DNA of 41,062 bases from a bacterium (GCA_905221505.1 CAJNDL010000016.1:1-41062); one strand, 5' to 3'; counted from the stretch's first letter, positions 16,965 to 26,576 are shown. Numbers and translations are program-made. Notes: generated by a model not told the origin, from the sequence alone.

Positions 16965-17588
16965 CTACTCTCTTGTCGTCTGATAGTAGGGAAGTAAGCG
17001 TTCATATTCTTCTTCTAATTTTTCTAAAATTGCTTCTAATGATTGATTTTCAATAAAAGAAACATCTGCCTTAACTAAAACTTTACGGATTTCTTGATTG
17101 GATAGTTTATTTCTTAAAAGTTGACGGTTTTCTTCGTTCGCATCCCATCTTTGACTTTGACCATCTGAGTAGGCTAGATAATAAATCCCTTTGACGGTTG
17201 GAATTTCTAAAACTTTAGCCTGCTTGCCTAGAGTCTCCTCATTCTTCTTACGTTCGATAAAACTGACTTCTAGTGAGACTCCAAAATCAGAAGAACTTCC
17301 ATACAAACGAAGAGGCATCATAGGTTCTGTCACTTTCCCCTCACGTTGTAGATAAACCCAAAAATGTGGTCGCAAACGCTGTGCCTGATTCATCCACTGG
17401 CTAGTCTGTTGGAGTTGCCATTCTGGATGACTTGCTTGAAAGGCTTTAGCCAGTTCTGTAAAATCCTTCCGAGCCTCTTGACCTTTTTGCCGCAAGGTCA
17501 ACATGTTTTCTCTTTCATCACCAGCTTTATCTGGATTACGGTACTGCAAACCTGCAAAGTCTATATAGTCTCTTATCTTATTCAACAT
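16965..17588 (-). CDS. Conserved protein of unknown function
   Basis: A 207-residue soluble protein with no membrane segments or secretion signal. It is rich in charged residues and has no motif I can assign with certainty. Visible blocks are the N-terminal MLNKIRDYIDFAGLQYRN, a WVYLQREGKVTEPMMPLRLYG stretch that looks like a beta-strand region, and a helical, acidic C-terminus. It has a strong ribosome site (GAGGAGGTTAAGTGG before ATG) and lies just after the jag terminator, so it may be partly transcribed from the rnpA-yidC-jag unit. Streptococcal genomes annotate relatives variously and I do not trust any of those names. Confidence 0.75.
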   Translation of the reverse strand: MLNKIRDYIDFAGLQYRNPDKAGDERENMLTLRQKGQEARKDFTELAKAFQASHPEWQLQQTSQWMNQAQRLRPHFWVYLQREGKVTEPMMPLRLYGSSSDFGVSLEVSFIERKKNEETLGKQAKVLEIPTVKGIYYLAYSDGQSQRWDANEENRQLLRNKLSNQEIRKVLVKADVSFIENQSLEAILEKLEEEYERLLPYYQTTRE

Positions 17589-17611
17589 CCACTTAACCTC
17601 CTCTAACTAGC

Positions 17612-17636
17612 AAAAAATCAGGATAAACCTGATTTT
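17612..17636 (-). terminator. Terminator of the rnpA-yidC-jag transcript
   Basis: AAATCAGG-TTTAT-CCTGATTT followed by TTTG on the minus strand, immediately after the jag stop. Confidence 0.75.
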
Positions 17637-17638
17637 AC

Positions 17639-18628
17639 TTATTCTGTATCTACAACGACATAGCGATTTGGCTCGTCACCCTCAGAGTAACTAGTCACGC
17701 CATCCATACGCGAAATAATACGATGGATAATCTTACGCTCACTATTCGACATTGGATCTGTTTGATGGCTGCGACCTTCTTCTAAAACACGAGTCGCCAA
17801 TTTTTGAGCATAGGTCTGCAAGACTTCTGCACGGTGTTCAACATAATCATTGACATTAATAGTAATGTAGAAGGTTCTTGAATAGCGGTTGTAAAGATAA
17901 TTTTGAGCTAACAGTTGAAGAGCTTTCAAGACTTTACCATGGTAACCGATAATACGACCTGGCTCATTGGTGTCAATTTGTAGATTGATGCTACGACGGT
18001 TATAGTCATTTGAAAGTGTGGCTTCAACATCCATGTCATCAATAATTGTTTGAACATAAGTCGTTACTTCCGTAGCTACTTGTTCAATATCAAAGCTCGG
18101 TTCAACTTTCAAGCCCAAGTCTTCTAGTTCTTGACTTTCAGTTTGCTCGTCTTGGCTTTCAATATTAGGAGTTGCTACTTCTTCTCCGAGGTCAGTTTCT
18201 TCAAGTTGTAATTCATTTAAAATCTCAATGTGACCAGTTTCTTCTAAGATAGTGCTGGCATGTCTTTCATGTTTTAAGATTTCAGCCTTGACTTCATCAG
18301 AAATACCTTGGCCTTCCTCTTCAATCTTTTTAATTGCTTCTACAACATGCCCCAAATCAACGGTCGCTTCACTAACTGTTTTAACAGGCTCATTCAAATC
18401 ATTGATTTGTTTTGGAACTCCCTTTACAGCTTGTTGGTTTGCTTTTACAACTGTCGTTTCACTAATCGTATCGATATCCACTTGGGCTGGTTTTTTACCA
18501 AATAAGCCAAGAAATCCTTTTTTCTCACGAGAAATGACTTTGATATGAGCCTTCATTCTTGGAATATCTAATTCTTTCAATCCTTTCTGGATTGCTTCTT
18601 CAACAGTTGAACCTGTAAATACTACCAT
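17639..18628 (-). CDS. jag: RNA-binding protein Jag/EloR (KhpB), elongation regulator
   Basis: RNA-binding protein that, with KhpA, controls cell elongation in streptococci. The 329 residues comprise an N-terminal Jag domain (1-50, with KGFLGLFGKK), an acidic linker, a KH domain (RIIGYHGKVLKALQLLAQNYL) and a C-terminal R3H domain (SNSERKIIHRII). The linker keeps a threonine at position 89 (SEATVDLG), which matches the residue that the kinase StkP phosphorylates in pneumococcal EloR, as I recall it. It lies downstream of rnpA and yidC on the same strand, the conserved arrangement near this end of many Gram-positive chromosomes. Confidence 0.93.
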   Translation of the reverse strand: MVVFTGSTVEEAIQKGLKELDIPRMKAHIKVISREKKGFLGLFGKKPAQVDIDTISETTVVKANQQAVKGVPKQINDLNEPVKTVSEATVDLGHVVEAIKKIEEEGQGISDEVKAEILKHERHASTILEETGHIEILNELQLEETDLGEEVATPNIESQDEQTESQELEDLGLKVEPSFDIEQVATEVTTYVQTIIDDMDVEATLSNDYNRRSINLQIDTNEPGRIIGYHGKVLKALQLLAQNYLYNRYSRTFYITINVNDYVEHRAEVLQTYAQKLATRVLEEGRSHQTDPMSNSERKIIHRIISRMDGVTSYSEGDEPNRYVVVDTE

Positions 18629-18645
18629 TACCAGATTCCTCCTTA

Positions 18646-19470
18646 TTATTTCGTTTTCTGAGCCTTTTTCTTGGCTTTTCTTTTTCTATTTTCCAAATCT
18701 TTTTGTGCCTGTACTACCGCCTCGCGCTCTGCGATAATCTTGAATGGATTGTTCAAGAAATAGGTTTGCAAGACTTGATAAGCATTGGACACCGCCCAGT
18801 AGAGAGCGACTCCGCTCGGAGCATAAACCCCAAAGATAAAGATCAAGACTGGAATCCCGTACATCATCGCAGTCGTAGCTCCGTTACGCTCAGACAAGGC
18901 TTTATTGGACAACCAAGTACTTAAAAAGGTAAATACTGCTGCTAAAATCGGAAGAACAAGTGTTGTATCCACACCACCAAGGTTAATCCATAAGAAATGA
19001 CCTGTCTTCAAAAAGTCAACCCTTGATAGAGCTTGGAACAAGGCCAAGATAAGCGGCATCTGAATTAAAATCGGCCAAAGAGAATCTGACTGTCTGACAC
19101 CCATTTCTTTAAAGACTTTACGCATTTCCTGCTCTAGCTTGGTTCTGCTTTCCATATCTCGACCCGGATATTGTTCTCGAAGCGCCTTAATGCGTGGTTG
19201 AGCTTCCTGCATTTTTCTGGATGCCACCATTTGCACTTGAAAGACTGGCAAGAGCACTGTACGAATCAAGATTGTAAAGAGAATAATCCCCACTCCGATA
19301 CTGATATCAAACGATAAAAAGCGAATGATTTCCGCAAAGAAGTAAACAAATTTACTCCAAAAATCAGTCGAATCTGCTGTAATATCACTAGTTGTCCCAT
19401 TTGTCGCACAGGCTGTCATGATAAATAGAGACAGTCCTAGCAAACTAGTCAACTGTAGTTTCTTTTTCAC
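18646..19470 (-). CDS. yidC: Membrane protein insertase YidC (lipoprotein type)
   Basis: Inserts and folds membrane proteins alone or with SecYEG. The product starts with a lipoprotein signal (LSLFIMTAC), then has five predicted membrane helices and the family stretch [18 protein letters not shown] ... [18 protein letters not shown]. The C-terminus is very basic ([13 protein letters not shown]), typical of ribosome contact. I prefer the GTG at 19470 as start, because AAGGA lies seven bases before it; the frame also offers an ATG six bases earlier (19476) that is too close to that site. It overlaps the end of rnpA. Confidence 0.92.
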   Translation of the reverse strand: MKKKLQLTSLLGLSLFIMTACATNGTTSDITADSTDFWSKFVYFFAEIIRFLSFDISIGVGIILFTILIRTVLLPVFQVQMVASRKMQEAQPRIKALREQYPGRDMESRTKLEQEMRKVFKEMGVRQSDSLWPILIQMPLILALFQALSRVDFLKTGHFLWINLGGVDTTLVLPILAAVFTFLSTWLSNKALSERNGATTAMMYGIPVLIFIFGVYAPSGVALYWAVSNAYQVLQTYFLNNPFKIIAEREAVVQAQKDLENRKRKAKKKAQKTK

Positions 19471-19816
19471 TCCCATTTCCTTCCTGGTAAATCTTTGATA
19501 ATTTTAATACGTGGAGTAGATTTTTCTCCATCTCTGCGTATTCCAAGGTTTCGACCCCTTTTCGAGCAATGACAACAAAGTCGACATCTTCTACCAGACT
19601 CTCTTTTGCATTCTGGATAATATGTCTAATTCGTCGCTTGATTTGATTTCTAGTGACTGCATTCCCCAGCTTTTTGCTAACTGATAGCCCTACTCGAAAA
19701 TGGTTTTTCTGGTTTTCTAATTGGTAGACAACAAATTTGCGATTAGCAAAACTTGTCCCCTCCTTGAAAATCGCCTTAAAATCTTTCTCTCTTTTTACAC
19801 GAAAGTTTTTCTTCAA
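19445..19816 (-). CDS. rnpA: Ribonuclease P protein component
   Basis: Protein cofactor of the RNase P ribozyme that trims tRNA 5' ends. The 123 residues start [17 protein letters not shown] and show the signature [17 protein letters not shown] (RNR motif). The gene overlaps yidC by about 26-32 bases and is followed by jag, the usual rnpA-yidC-jag order. The rpmH gene that often precedes rnpA is not found here; the upstream neighbour is ackA, with its own terminator. Confidence 0.95.
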   Translation of the reverse strand: MKKNFRVKREKDFKAIFKEGTSFANRKFVVYQLENQKNHFRVGLSVSKKLGNAVTRNQIKRRIRHIIQNAKESLVEDVDFVVIARKGVETLEYAEMEKNLLHVLKLSKIYQEGNGSEKETTVD

Positions 19817-19903
19817 AACTCAACTCCATCTATTAAATTACTACTATTATACCATATTTTTCAAAAAAGCCAATCATAGCAAGGTTTTGGACAATTTCAT
19901 CAG

Positions 19904-19939
19904 AAAAAGGAGTTGGAAAATTCACTTTTCCAACTCCTT
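19904..19939 (-). terminator. Terminator of ackA
   Basis: A long stem (AAGGAGTTGGAAAA with its complement around a three-base loop) followed by TTTTTC on the minus strand. One of the strongest hairpins in the window. Confidence 0.88.
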
Positions 19940-19965
19940 GTACGGAATATTTTTTCTAGTTTTAC

Positions 19966-21156
19966 TTATTTTTTCAAGCGTTCAACATCACGGGCAATAA
20001 CTAATTCCTCATCTGTTGGAATAACCAGAACACGGATTTTCGCTGCCTCTGTTGAGATGTCTCCTGTCACGCCAAAGACGTTCTTTTCTGGGTCAACATC
20101 ACAGCCAAACCAAGAAATTCCTGAGATAACATCCTTACGTACAGCAGCTGCATTTTCACCAATACCTGCAGTAAAGATAATAGCATCTGCTCCATTTAGG
20201 ACTGCAAGATATTGACCGATATGTTTTTGAATGCGATCAACATACATTTCATAGGCTAAAGTGGCATCATGTTCCCCTTCTTCCATAGCAGCAATCACAT
20301 CGCGCATATCACTAGATTTGCCTGAAACTCCCATGAGTCCTGACTCACGATTGAGGACGCGACTAATGTCTTCAGGCGTGTTAAAGTCCTCTGTATATTG
20401 CATTAGGTAAGGAATGATAGCTGGGTCAATATCCCCTGTACGAGTTCCCATCATCACACCACCAAGTGGAGTGAATCCCATTGAAGTATCGACAGACTGA
20501 CCACCCTTAACAGCTGTAATAGATGCTCCATTACCGATGTGGCAAGTAATTAACTTCAAGTCTTCTAATGGACGTCCCAAGAGTTTTGCAGCTTCTCCTG
20601 CTACAAACTGGTGACTTGTACCGTGGGCACCATATTTACGAACCTTGTTTTCTGTGTAATATTTTGTTGGTAGAGGGTAGCGATAAGCTTTCTCTGGCAT
20701 ACTTGTGTGGAATGAAGTATCAAACACAACTACACTGGTAATGTCTGGCAATAATTCCTTGAAGGCACGAACACCTGCTGCATTGGCTGGATTGTGGAGA
20801 GGAGCCAACAAGCTCAACTCTTCAACTTTTTCTAAAACATCCCCTTCAACAACTGTTGATTCTTTAAAGTATTCTCCACCAGCAACAACACGGTGTCCAA
20901 CACCTGTAATCTCATCATAAGCCTTGATAATATCGAAACGAATCAAGTCATCCAATAAAATTTTAACGGCTTGTGTATGATTTTCGATATCCAAAATTTG
21001 TTGTTCAGAACGGCCATCAAATTTTACAGTTGAAATTGAATCTTTCAAACCGATACGTTCAATCAAACCTTTCGCTAACACTTTTTCTTCTGGCATTAAG
21101 TATAATTGCCATTTCAAACTTGAACTTCCTGCATTGATTGCAATTGTTTTTGTCAT
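19966..21156 (-). CDS. ackA: Acetate kinase
   Basis: Makes ATP from acetyl phosphate and ADP, forming acetate. The product starts at 21156 ([16 protein letters not shown], 396 residues), with AAAGGGGT eight bases before the ATG; the open frame begins 30 bases further upstream. Family motifs are present: N-terminal [51 protein letters not shown] and [13 protein letters not shown]. It lies downstream of the comG operon and two methyltransferases on the same strand. Confidence 0.96.
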   Translation of the reverse strand: MTKTIAINAGSSSLKWQLYLMPEEKVLAKGLIERIGLKDSISTVKFDGRSEQQILDIENHTQAVKILLDDLIRFDIIKAYDEITGVGHRVVAGGEYFKESTVVEGDVLEKVEELSLLAPLHNPANAAGVRAFKELLPDITSVVVFDTSFHTSMPEKAYRYPLPTKYYTENKVRKYGAHGTSHQFVAGEAAKLLGRPLEDLKLITCHIGNGASITAVKGGQSVDTSMGFTPLGGVMMGTRTGDIDPAIIPYLMQYTEDFNTPEDISRVLNRESGLMGVSGKSSDMRDVIAAMEEGEHDATLAYEMYVDRIQKHIGQYLAVLNGADAIIFTAGIGENAAAVRKDVISGISWFGCDVDPEKNVFGVTGDISTEAAKIRVLVIPTDEELVIARDVERLKK

Positions 21157-21206
21157 AACATGATACCCCTTTTTAAGCGTTTTCATCTATTATAACAAAA
21201 TCTATT

Positions 21207-22160
21207 TTATATTTCAGTACCTTGAGTCCATTTTTGAAAATTTTCTTTAAATTTCATTAAAACACTTGCATCTTGCAAGCTAGCAAGTGGATAAACAAAA
21301 GGCTCTACTGCTATTTCATTTTTCTTCTGTAGGATAAAAATAGTCTTAGATTGTTTGGCATTAGCAAAGAGATTTTCAGGCAGACTAATCATGGCAACCA
21401 GACTCGCTTCCTCCTTCAACCACCCTTTCAATAAGTCACTTTGAGGACTGGTCAACAAATCACTCGGAGCGAGAAAAATAGCGTATCCGTCTGACTTGAG
21501 ATACTTAAGCCCTTGTTCCATGAGCAAGTGGTGGGCGTAGGTATGTTCTTGACTAGAGGCTACTTGATGGCGCGCTGCAACGGCATCATCAGGATAATAG
21601 CCAACAGGCAAGTCGCTGATGACCACATCGCTTTCTTTAAGCATTTGTGGACGAACGGCATCTCCTTGGACAAAGCCAGCCTGCAAACCAATCACATCTG
21701 CCATGCTAGCTGCCAAATCAATCAGCAAATCATCGACTTCCATTCCCAAGTAATCCACTTTTTTAGACAGCGAAGTCAAGAAAGTAGCTCCCAGAATCCC
21801 CATCCCAGAACCCATTTCGAGGATAGTAATTTCCTCCTCTTTAAACAACTCTTCCACAATAAACACCAAGAGTAAAGCAATGGCATCTGGTGTAAACTGG
21901 TGGTTGGCCTGCAAGGGTTCTGTCTGCCCTGCCTTCATCAAGAGGAACTGGTAGGTCTTGAGCCATTCTTCTTTGCGAAGTGCTAAACGCTTAAGGGCTT
22001 GATTGTTCTCCTTGACCTGATTTAGCTCAGTCTCACCATCCAGATAGATGCTGTTTTGCTCCACCAAGGCGTCATAAAAATTGGTCGCCAAATCACTTTG
22101 GATAATTTGGACATTCTCTAGTAAATACGTATAAGCTTGTTCAATTTTTTCAAAATCCAT
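21207..22160 (-). CDS. Class I SAM-dependent methyltransferase (YtxK-like)
   Basis: The 317 residues have a helical N-terminal part, a SAM-binding EMGSGMGILGATFL motif (about 117-130), an acidic loop (YLGMEVDD) and the catalytic-loop-like DLPVGYYPDD, resembling the NPPY motif of N6-adenine DNA methyltransferases. Relatives are often annotated as adenine-specific DNA methylases, but there is no restriction gene nearby and the real substrate is unknown. It is a standard passenger between ackA and the comG operon in pneumococcus, where competence transcription is thought to read through. Confidence 0.85.
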   Translation of the reverse strand: MDFEKIEQAYTYLLENVQIIQSDLATNFYDALVEQNSIYLDGETELNQVKENNQALKRLALRKEEWLKTYQFLLMKAGQTEPLQANHQFTPDAIALLLVFIVEELFKEEEITILEMGSGMGILGATFLTSLSKKVDYLGMEVDDLLIDLAASMADVIGLQAGFVQGDAVRPQMLKESDVVISDLPVGYYPDDAVAARHQVASSQEHTYAHHLLMEQGLKYLKSDGYAIFLAPSDLLTSPQSDLLKGWLKEEASLVAMISLPENLFANAKQSKTIFILQKKNEIAVEPFVYPLASLQDASVLMKFKENFQKWTQGTEI

Positions 22161-22203
22161 ATTCCTATCTTATCAAATTTCCCTGCTTTTTTCCATCCTT
22201 ATA

Positions 22204-22237
22204 GAAAAATCACTCCCTGACTAGGCGAGTGATTTTT
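22204..22237 (-). terminator. Terminator after the 195-residue methyltransferase gene
   Basis: AAAAATCACTC pairs with GAGTGATTTTT around an 11-base loop; T/A-rich on both sides. Confidence 0.8.
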
Positions 22238-22808
22238 GGGCTACTGTAAAAAAGAGTTCTGAGTAATTTCCTTGAAACAAGTCTTCAGCGCTATAGAGGA
22301 TCTGACTATGCACAGATGAAAAACCGTTCTCAATTAGCTGTTTTTCCAATTCAGGTAATTCAAAGCCGTGATGGTTAGGCTCTATCTTGGCAAAATCAGC
22401 AATAAGGAGTTGTCCGTTTTCTCTCAGATGTTGATGAAATAGCGAGAGGGTCGCATCCAAATCAGGCATATGATGAAGAACCCGACTAACAACAATGAGA
22501 TCAAACTCTTGCTCCAAGGGATTTTTCAGTAAATCTTGCTCCAAAAACTGGATATTCTTGATTTCTTGCTGTTCCGCTTTCAAACGAGCTTGCTCCAGCA
22601 TTTTCTCAGAAATGTCTACAAGAGTGACAGACTTAGCCTGCTTGGCTAGGGGCAAGGCTAATAGACCCGTCCCTCCACCAAAATCCAGAATTTCTTTGTC
22701 TGATAGAAGATCAAACTGTTTGTCGATAGCTTGACAAACCAAGTTTGCGAGGAAGATATTTTTAGGGGAATCGAAAGTTTCTGCTTTGTGGTTAAAATCA
22801 TGTTTCAT
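22221..22808 (-). CDS. Class I SAM-dependent methyltransferase (small)
   Basis: A 195-residue methyltransferase with DFGGGTGLLALPLA (motif I), VTLVDISEKMLEQARLKAE (motif II) and LIVVSRVLHHMPDLD (motif IV region), the layout of UbiE/Methyltransf_11-type enzymes that act on small molecules. It starts 33 bases after the comGG stop and could be the last gene of the comG transcript. The substrate cannot be told. The terminator stem overlaps its final codons. Confidence 0.85.
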   Translation of the reverse strand: MKHDFNHKAETFDSPKNIFLANLVCQAIDKQFDLLSDKEILDFGGGTGLLALPLAKQAKSVTLVDISEKMLEQARLKAEQQEIKNIQFLEQDLLKNPLEQEFDLIVVSRVLHHMPDLDATLSLFHQHLRENGQLLIADFAKIEPNHHGFELPELEKQLIENGFSSVHSQILYSAEDLFQGNYSELFFTVAQKSLA

Positions 22809-22840
22809 ATTTTTAGTTTAGCACAAAGTAGTTGAATTAA

Positions 22841-23254
22841 CTAGGATTTCTCTTTCTTTTCAGACTTCTCGTCTGATTTTTTCTTCTCCGCTTTTTCGCT
22901 TGAATCAGTCGCTACCTCTTCCTTTTTATCCGTTTTCTCTTCTTTGATTTTGACTGAAGGAAATAGGAACTCATATTGGCTTCTAGGTGTACGAACCGTC
23001 GTCACCAAGCCTGTTTTCTTGTTTTGATAGCTTACCTGACCTAGGTTAAAGACCTGTTCTCCACTTTCTTGCTTAGCTTTATCCTTGGTTCGCTTGGCCA
23101 TGGCAAAAGCGATTAACTTTTCTTTATTTAAAGCATAGTCTAGATAGTGGGCGACTTGTCTGTTCAAGTAAAATTGTAACAAAAGACTAAAAATGGCTAC
23201 CATGGTGACTGCATAAAGGAGAACTCCTGCCTTAACTTTTTTCTTTTTCCACAC
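22841..23254 (-). CDS. comGG: Competence pilus minor pilin-like protein ComGG
   Basis: Last gene of the competence pilus operon (cglG in pneumococcal naming). The 137 residues have an N-terminal membrane helix (about 9-29) with no classical prepilin cleavage site. The C-terminal tail is unusually rich in Lys, Glu and Asp ([20 protein letters not shown]). It overlaps comGF by 23 bases. ComGG is thought to take part in priming or tip assembly of the DNA-uptake pilus. Confidence 0.88.
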   Translation of the reverse strand: MWKKKKVKAGVLLYAVTMVAIFSLLLQFYLNRQVAHYLDYALNKEKLIAFAMAKRTKDKAKQESGEQVFNLGQVSYQNKKTGLVTTVRTPRSQYEFLFPSVKIKEEKTDKKEEVATDSSEKAEKKKSDEKSEKKEKS

Positions 23255-23693
23255 GATAGATGAACTCCCTTTCTAAGCCTTTCTGAAACTGGAAACGAAA
23301 ACGAACCAATTGCTTATCCTCTGTAATCTGTGCTGATTTGAGTCCATAAACCATGGGCTGATAGCCTCGTCCACTGGCATCGGTTTTCCGAAAATCATCT
23401 GATTTTGACTTGCCTATTGCAATTTCCTTGCCATCCTGCTTCATATAAATGCGATTGCCTTCCACTTTTTCGAACTGCGAACGGTCTAATTCTGCCTCCA
23501 GCTGGTCCACAAACAAGAGCCACTCTTTTTGCTCGCTTTGCTGCTGGTAGCGAACTTCTGAAATGAGGAGCTGACTCATGGCTTGAAAGAGAAGTAAGCT
23601 TCCACTGATGACAATCAGAGCAATCAGGGATTCCAACAAGGTAAAAGCCTTGATTTTATGGCTCTTTGATAGCCAACAACTGTTCTGAACCAT
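23232..23693 (-). CDS. comGF: Competence pilus minor pilin ComGF
   Basis: The start is set at 23693 ([23 protein letters not shown]); the open frame extends 45 bases upstream, inside comGE. The prepilin peptidase motif [11 protein letters not shown] is clear, with Glu at position 5 of the mature protein, followed by a hydrophobic helix. It overlaps comGE by 38 bases and comGG by 23 bases, showing tight coupling. Pneumococcal CglF has the same start and motif. Confidence 0.9.
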   Translation of the reverse strand: MVQNSCWLSKSHKIKAFTLLESLIALIVISGSLLLFQAMSQLLISEVRYQQQSEQKEWLLFVDQLEAELDRSQFEKVEGNRIYMKQDGKEIAIGKSKSDDFRKTDASGRGYQPMVYGLKSAQITEDKQLVRFRFQFQKGLEREFIYRVEKEKS

Positions 23694-23958
23694 GGTAGAC
23701 CTCCAATCCCTTTTCACTAGAAAACACCTGAATCTCAACTCCGTTTATGTTTACCTGATTTTGACCTGTCTGCAAAGCCATCTTAGCTACACGCAAGACT
23801 TCTTCCTTTTGCAAAACTTTTGCTTCTTCTTGCCTATTCTTCTGAATTTGTCCTAAAAGGAGGATCGCAATACTGGCAAAGATAGCTAAAGCGACTACTG
23901 CTTCTAGTAAAATTACTGCCCTAATTTTTTGTTTCCTTAATGCGTTTAATTTTTCCAT
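23656..23958 (-). CDS. comGE: Competence pilus minor pilin ComGE
   Basis: A 100-residue pilin-like protein with a short basic leader and a hydrophobic helix, [21 protein letters not shown]. The residue after the presumed cut site is Val rather than the usual Phe, but Glu5 is kept. It overlaps comGD by 38 bases and comGF by 38 bases. Confidence 0.9.
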   Translation of the reverse strand: MEKLNALRKQKIRAVILLEAVVALAIFASIAILLLGQIQKNRQEEAKVLQKEEVLRVAKMALQTGQNQVNINGVEIQVFSSEKGLEVYHGSEQLLAIKEP

Positions 23959-24355
23959 TTCCTAGATATAATTGATAACGAATTGCTCCTTTACTGGTCT
24001 GAAATTCAACCTTAGCCAGGGACGAATTGCCCCCAGCTCGGTCAAATGTAATACTTTGGCCTGATGGTGCTTGAATGCCTTTAGGAACTGTCAACTTTTG
24101 ACTACCATTACTGATCGTCTTCCCAGCTAAGTTTAGACTAGTCTTTTGCTGACTGGCTACACTGCGTTTTTGGGTTTCCCGATAGAGTTCTTCAAACTCC
24201 ATAAAGAAAATCTGCTCCTCTACCGCTGCAAAAGTGGACTGAACAGAACCGGACAAGCCCAAGGCAATCATACTCACAAGTCCCAAAACTAAGAGGCTTT
24301 CCAGCATGGTAAAGGCCTTAATCTGCAACGGTTTGACTGGTATTTTGTTTAGCAT
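23921..24355 (-). CDS. comGD: Competence pilus minor pilin ComGD
   Basis: Start taken at 24355 (MLNKIPVKPLQIKAFTMLESL), inside the end of comGC. The frame is open to 24400 but its first ATG has no ribosome site; neither has a strong one, so translation probably depends on coupling to comGC. Prepilin motif IKA|FTMLESL, then a long hydrophobic helix. The mature part (SVASQQKTSLNLAGKTISNGSQKL) agrees with pneumococcal CglD. Confidence 0.88.
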   Translation of the reverse strand: MLNKIPVKPLQIKAFTMLESLLVLGLVSMIALGLSGSVQSTFAAVEEQIFFMEFEELYRETQKRSVASQQKTSLNLAGKTISNGSQKLTVPKGIQAPSGQSITFDRAGGNSSLAKVEFQTSKGAIRYQLYLGNGKIKRIKETKN

Positions 24356-24641
24356 GGTATTCTTTATAAGCTTTAGCCTGTTCTTCTGTGATTCGCCCAT
24401 CTGCTTGTAACTTGCTTAGGCTAGCATCTTCATTTTTATCTAAGCTATAAAGCTCTGCCTGACTTTCCACCACCTTAACAACAGCAGCTTTTCCTTTATC
24501 ATTGACCGCCTCTTTTTGCTTGGTCAAATTAGGTACAAAGAGCAAGAGAAGCACGCTGATGATGAGCAAGACCACCAACATTTCCACAAGAGTGAAGGCT
24601 TTTGCCTTAGCTTTTTTCAAGAATGTCATCATTTTTTTCAT
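24318..24641 (-). CDS. comGC: Major competence pilin ComGC
   Basis: Main subunit of the DNA-uptake pilus. The 107 residues have a basic leader (MKKMMTFLKKAKAKA), the prepilin peptidase site AKA|FTLVEML with Glu5, a hydrophobic helix (about 17-37) and an acidic helical mature domain ending QTVAD. It starts one base after the comGB stop and overlaps comGD by 38 bases. All residues needed for processing by ComC/PilD are present. Confidence 0.94.
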   Translation of the reverse strand: MKKMMTFLKKAKAKAFTLVEMLVVLLIISVLLLLFVPNLTKQKEAVNDKGKAAVVKVVESQAELYSLDKNEDASLSKLQADGRITEEQAKAYKEYHAKQNTSQTVAD

Positions 24642-24642
24642 T

Positions 24643-25659
24643 TTAAAAACTTACCTCCATATTTTGATACATGGGCATGAGCATTGCCGCATAAAGTAAA
24701 ACGATAATCAGAGCCACAAAGATAAAGACCAGTGGCTGCACCAAATTCATGGTGCGGTTGACTCGGGTAAAAAAGGATTCCCAAGTTTTCTCAGCATAGA
24801 TTTCCAACTCACTCCCCAGCTTGGACTTGACTTCCCCATACTCGATGATGAGACTCATCTCCTTCTTAAAGAAAGGATAATTTCCTATGGTTTGGGAAAA
24901 TTCGCGGCCATTTTGTAGGGATTGAGCTAGGTCTTGACCGATTTCTTTAAAGAGCTGGGAACCTTGTTCCTGCATCATTTGAAAAATCTGCGTCAGTTCC
25001 ATCCCTTGAGAAATCATATTCCCCCATTCACGCGCATAATAAGCTGTCAAATAGGTCTTCACAAAAATTCCTAGAAAGGGAAGGCGTGCTAAAATAGAAA
25101 ATACTCGCATCTTCGAACTTCTTTTATAAAAAGCGAGTGCTAAAAGGACACCTACTGAAACAAACCCTACCATTCCTAGAAAGATTTGTGGCAGATTGCC
25201 GATAATTTGGGTGGCGATATTGCTACTATCCAGTTGTGGTAGTAGATAGTTCCGTAACCCCAGAATAATTAAGAGAAGAAAACCCAGTAAAATCAAGGGA
25301 TAGGTCGCTACTTCAATTAACTTTTTCTTGACCTTGGCCAGATTGTCTAGATACTCTTCTATCTTTCCCAAACTTAGGTGGAGATTTCCATGAACTTCAG
25401 CTAGGGATAACTGAGTGACAATCGCACTTGAAAATCCCAAACTTTCCATCATTTCTGAGAATGATTTTCCCTGAGACAAACCTGTGCGCATCTGGGTCAC
25501 GCACTGTTTGTCCAACAAGGCACTCCTATCTAGAAAGGAGATAGTCTCCACCAAATGAAAACCGCTGGAAAAGAGATTGTTAAACAAAGTGATGATATTT
25601 TTTTGCTTAGCTGTAGCTAATTTTTTCCGTTTCAGCCTGAAGGCTTGTGATATATCCAT
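24643..25659 (-). CDS. comGB: Competence pilus platform protein ComGB
   Basis: Polytopic inner-membrane protein on which the pilus is assembled (GspF/PilC family). I start it at 25659 (MDISQAFRLKRKKLATAKQKN, 338 residues), which agrees with what I recall of pneumococcal CglB; the frame is open to 25752 but that start lies deep inside comGA. Visible: the duplicated GspF domains, LSLAEVHGNLHLSLGKIEEYLDN, and membrane helices at about 135-155, 180-205 and near the C-terminus (PLVFIFVALIIVLLYAAMLMPM). It overlaps comGA by 53 bases; its own ribosome site is weak. Confidence 0.9.
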   Translation of the reverse strand: MDISQAFRLKRKKLATAKQKNIITLFNNLFSSGFHLVETISFLDRSALLDKQCVTQMRTGLSQGKSFSEMMESLGFSSAIVTQLSLAEVHGNLHLSLGKIEEYLDNLAKVKKKLIEVATYPLILLGFLLLIILGLRNYLLPQLDSSNIATQIIGNLPQIFLGMVGFVSVGVLLALAFYKRSSKMRVFSILARLPFLGIFVKTYLTAYYAREWGNMISQGMELTQIFQMMQEQGSQLFKEIGQDLAQSLQNGREFSQTIGNYPFFKKEMSLIIEYGEVKSKLGSELEIYAEKTWESFFTRVNRTMNLVQPLVFIFVALIIVLLYAAMLMPMYQNMEVSF

Positions 25660-26548
25660 CTTCAAGAAGCTGGTTAATCTGTTCATTCCAGCTAGTTGGC
25701 TGGTGTTCTTGATAGTCTTTGTTTGCAAAGTCAACGATCCCTCCTCCCCCAATCAATCTCTGGTAGCAGACTCCTTGCAGAACGACTGCCAATTCTTCCT
25801 CACTCACGCCCAACTCCAACAAACGTTCATAAACACCTCGAATACTCTTGGCATGAATGGTTGAAAAAACTGTCGCCCCTGTCAAACTGGCTCTGACCAC
25901 TGCACGCGCCGTCTCACTGTCCCGAATTTCTCCGATAATCAAGAGGTCAGGACGATGACGCAAGGAAAGTTTGATTAGATTTTCATAGGTTAGTCCAATC
26001 GCTTCATTCAACTGTAACTGGAGCATACCCTCTTGTTTGATTTCTACCGGATCTTCAATAGACATGACCTGCTGCCCTTTAAAAAGAGACTTGGCTAATT
26101 CGTGCATCAAAGTCGTCTTACCACTGCCGACCGGACCAGCAAAAAGATAAAGTCCCCGTTGCCTGTACTGCTTGCCCAATTCTTCAATATCCTGAAACCA
26201 AAAATGCAAATCCTGCTCCTCATCGTGCAACAAGCGAATAACTAAACTCTCATGACCACGATAATCGCCTACGGTAGATAAGCGCAGGGACGCCATCTTC
26301 TGCTCATATTCATAATCGCAGGAACCCAGCTGACTACGTCGCTTTTCTCCCACATTCATACCCGCCACAAACTTGAAATGACTGATGACAGCCGCAAACT
26401 TTTCAAAATCATAACAACCGATTTTACAGCGCTCGTCTCCCACCCTCATATGAAGCTCATAGGCGTCGAGCTTAGGGACAAAATAAATATCCTGCGCCCC
26501 TTTTTTCCGGGCCGAACGAATGATTTCTTGTGCAATTTCTTGAACCAT
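25607..26548 (-). CDS. comGA: Competence pilus assembly ATPase ComGA
   Basis: Traffic ATPase (GspE/PilB family) that drives pilus assembly for DNA uptake. The 313 residues contain Walker A GPVGSGKTT (138-146), the Asp box SIEDPVEIK, Walker B IIGEIRD and the His box region VFSTIHA. The family's cysteine tetrad typical of longer PilB proteins is absent, which is normal for ComGA. The start has a perfect GAGGAGG site, and a ComX (cin) box lies just upstream, so this is the first gene of the seven-gene late competence operon. Confidence 0.95.
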   Translation of the reverse strand: MVQEIAQEIIRSARKKGAQDIYFVPKLDAYELHMRVGDERCKIGCYDFEKFAAVISHFKFVAGMNVGEKRRSQLGSCDYEYEQKMASLRLSTVGDYRGHESLVIRLLHDEEQDLHFWFQDIEELGKQYRQRGLYLFAGPVGSGKTTLMHELAKSLFKGQQVMSIEDPVEIKQEGMLQLQLNEAIGLTYENLIKLSLRHRPDLLIIGEIRDSETARAVVRASLTGATVFSTIHAKSIRGVYERLLELGVSEEELAVVLQGVCYQRLIGGGGIVDFANKDYQEHQPTSWNEQINQLLEDGYITSLQAETEKISYS

Positions 26549-26568
26549 ACTTACCTCCTCACCTATAC

Positions 26569-26576
26569 TATTCGCA
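26569..26576 (-). promoter_or_regulatory. ComX-dependent promoter (cin box) of the comG operon
   Basis: TGCGAATA on the minus strand is a one-base variant of the ComX box TACGAATA. It lies 21 bases before the comGA start, with a T-rich stretch upstream, as is usual for cin promoters. Confidence 0.85.

Noticed and set aside
21207..22160. Restriction-modification system
   Set aside because: The methyltransferase has a DNA-methylase-like loop, but there is no specificity or nuclease gene beside it and it belongs to the conserved comG-ackA neighbourhood.
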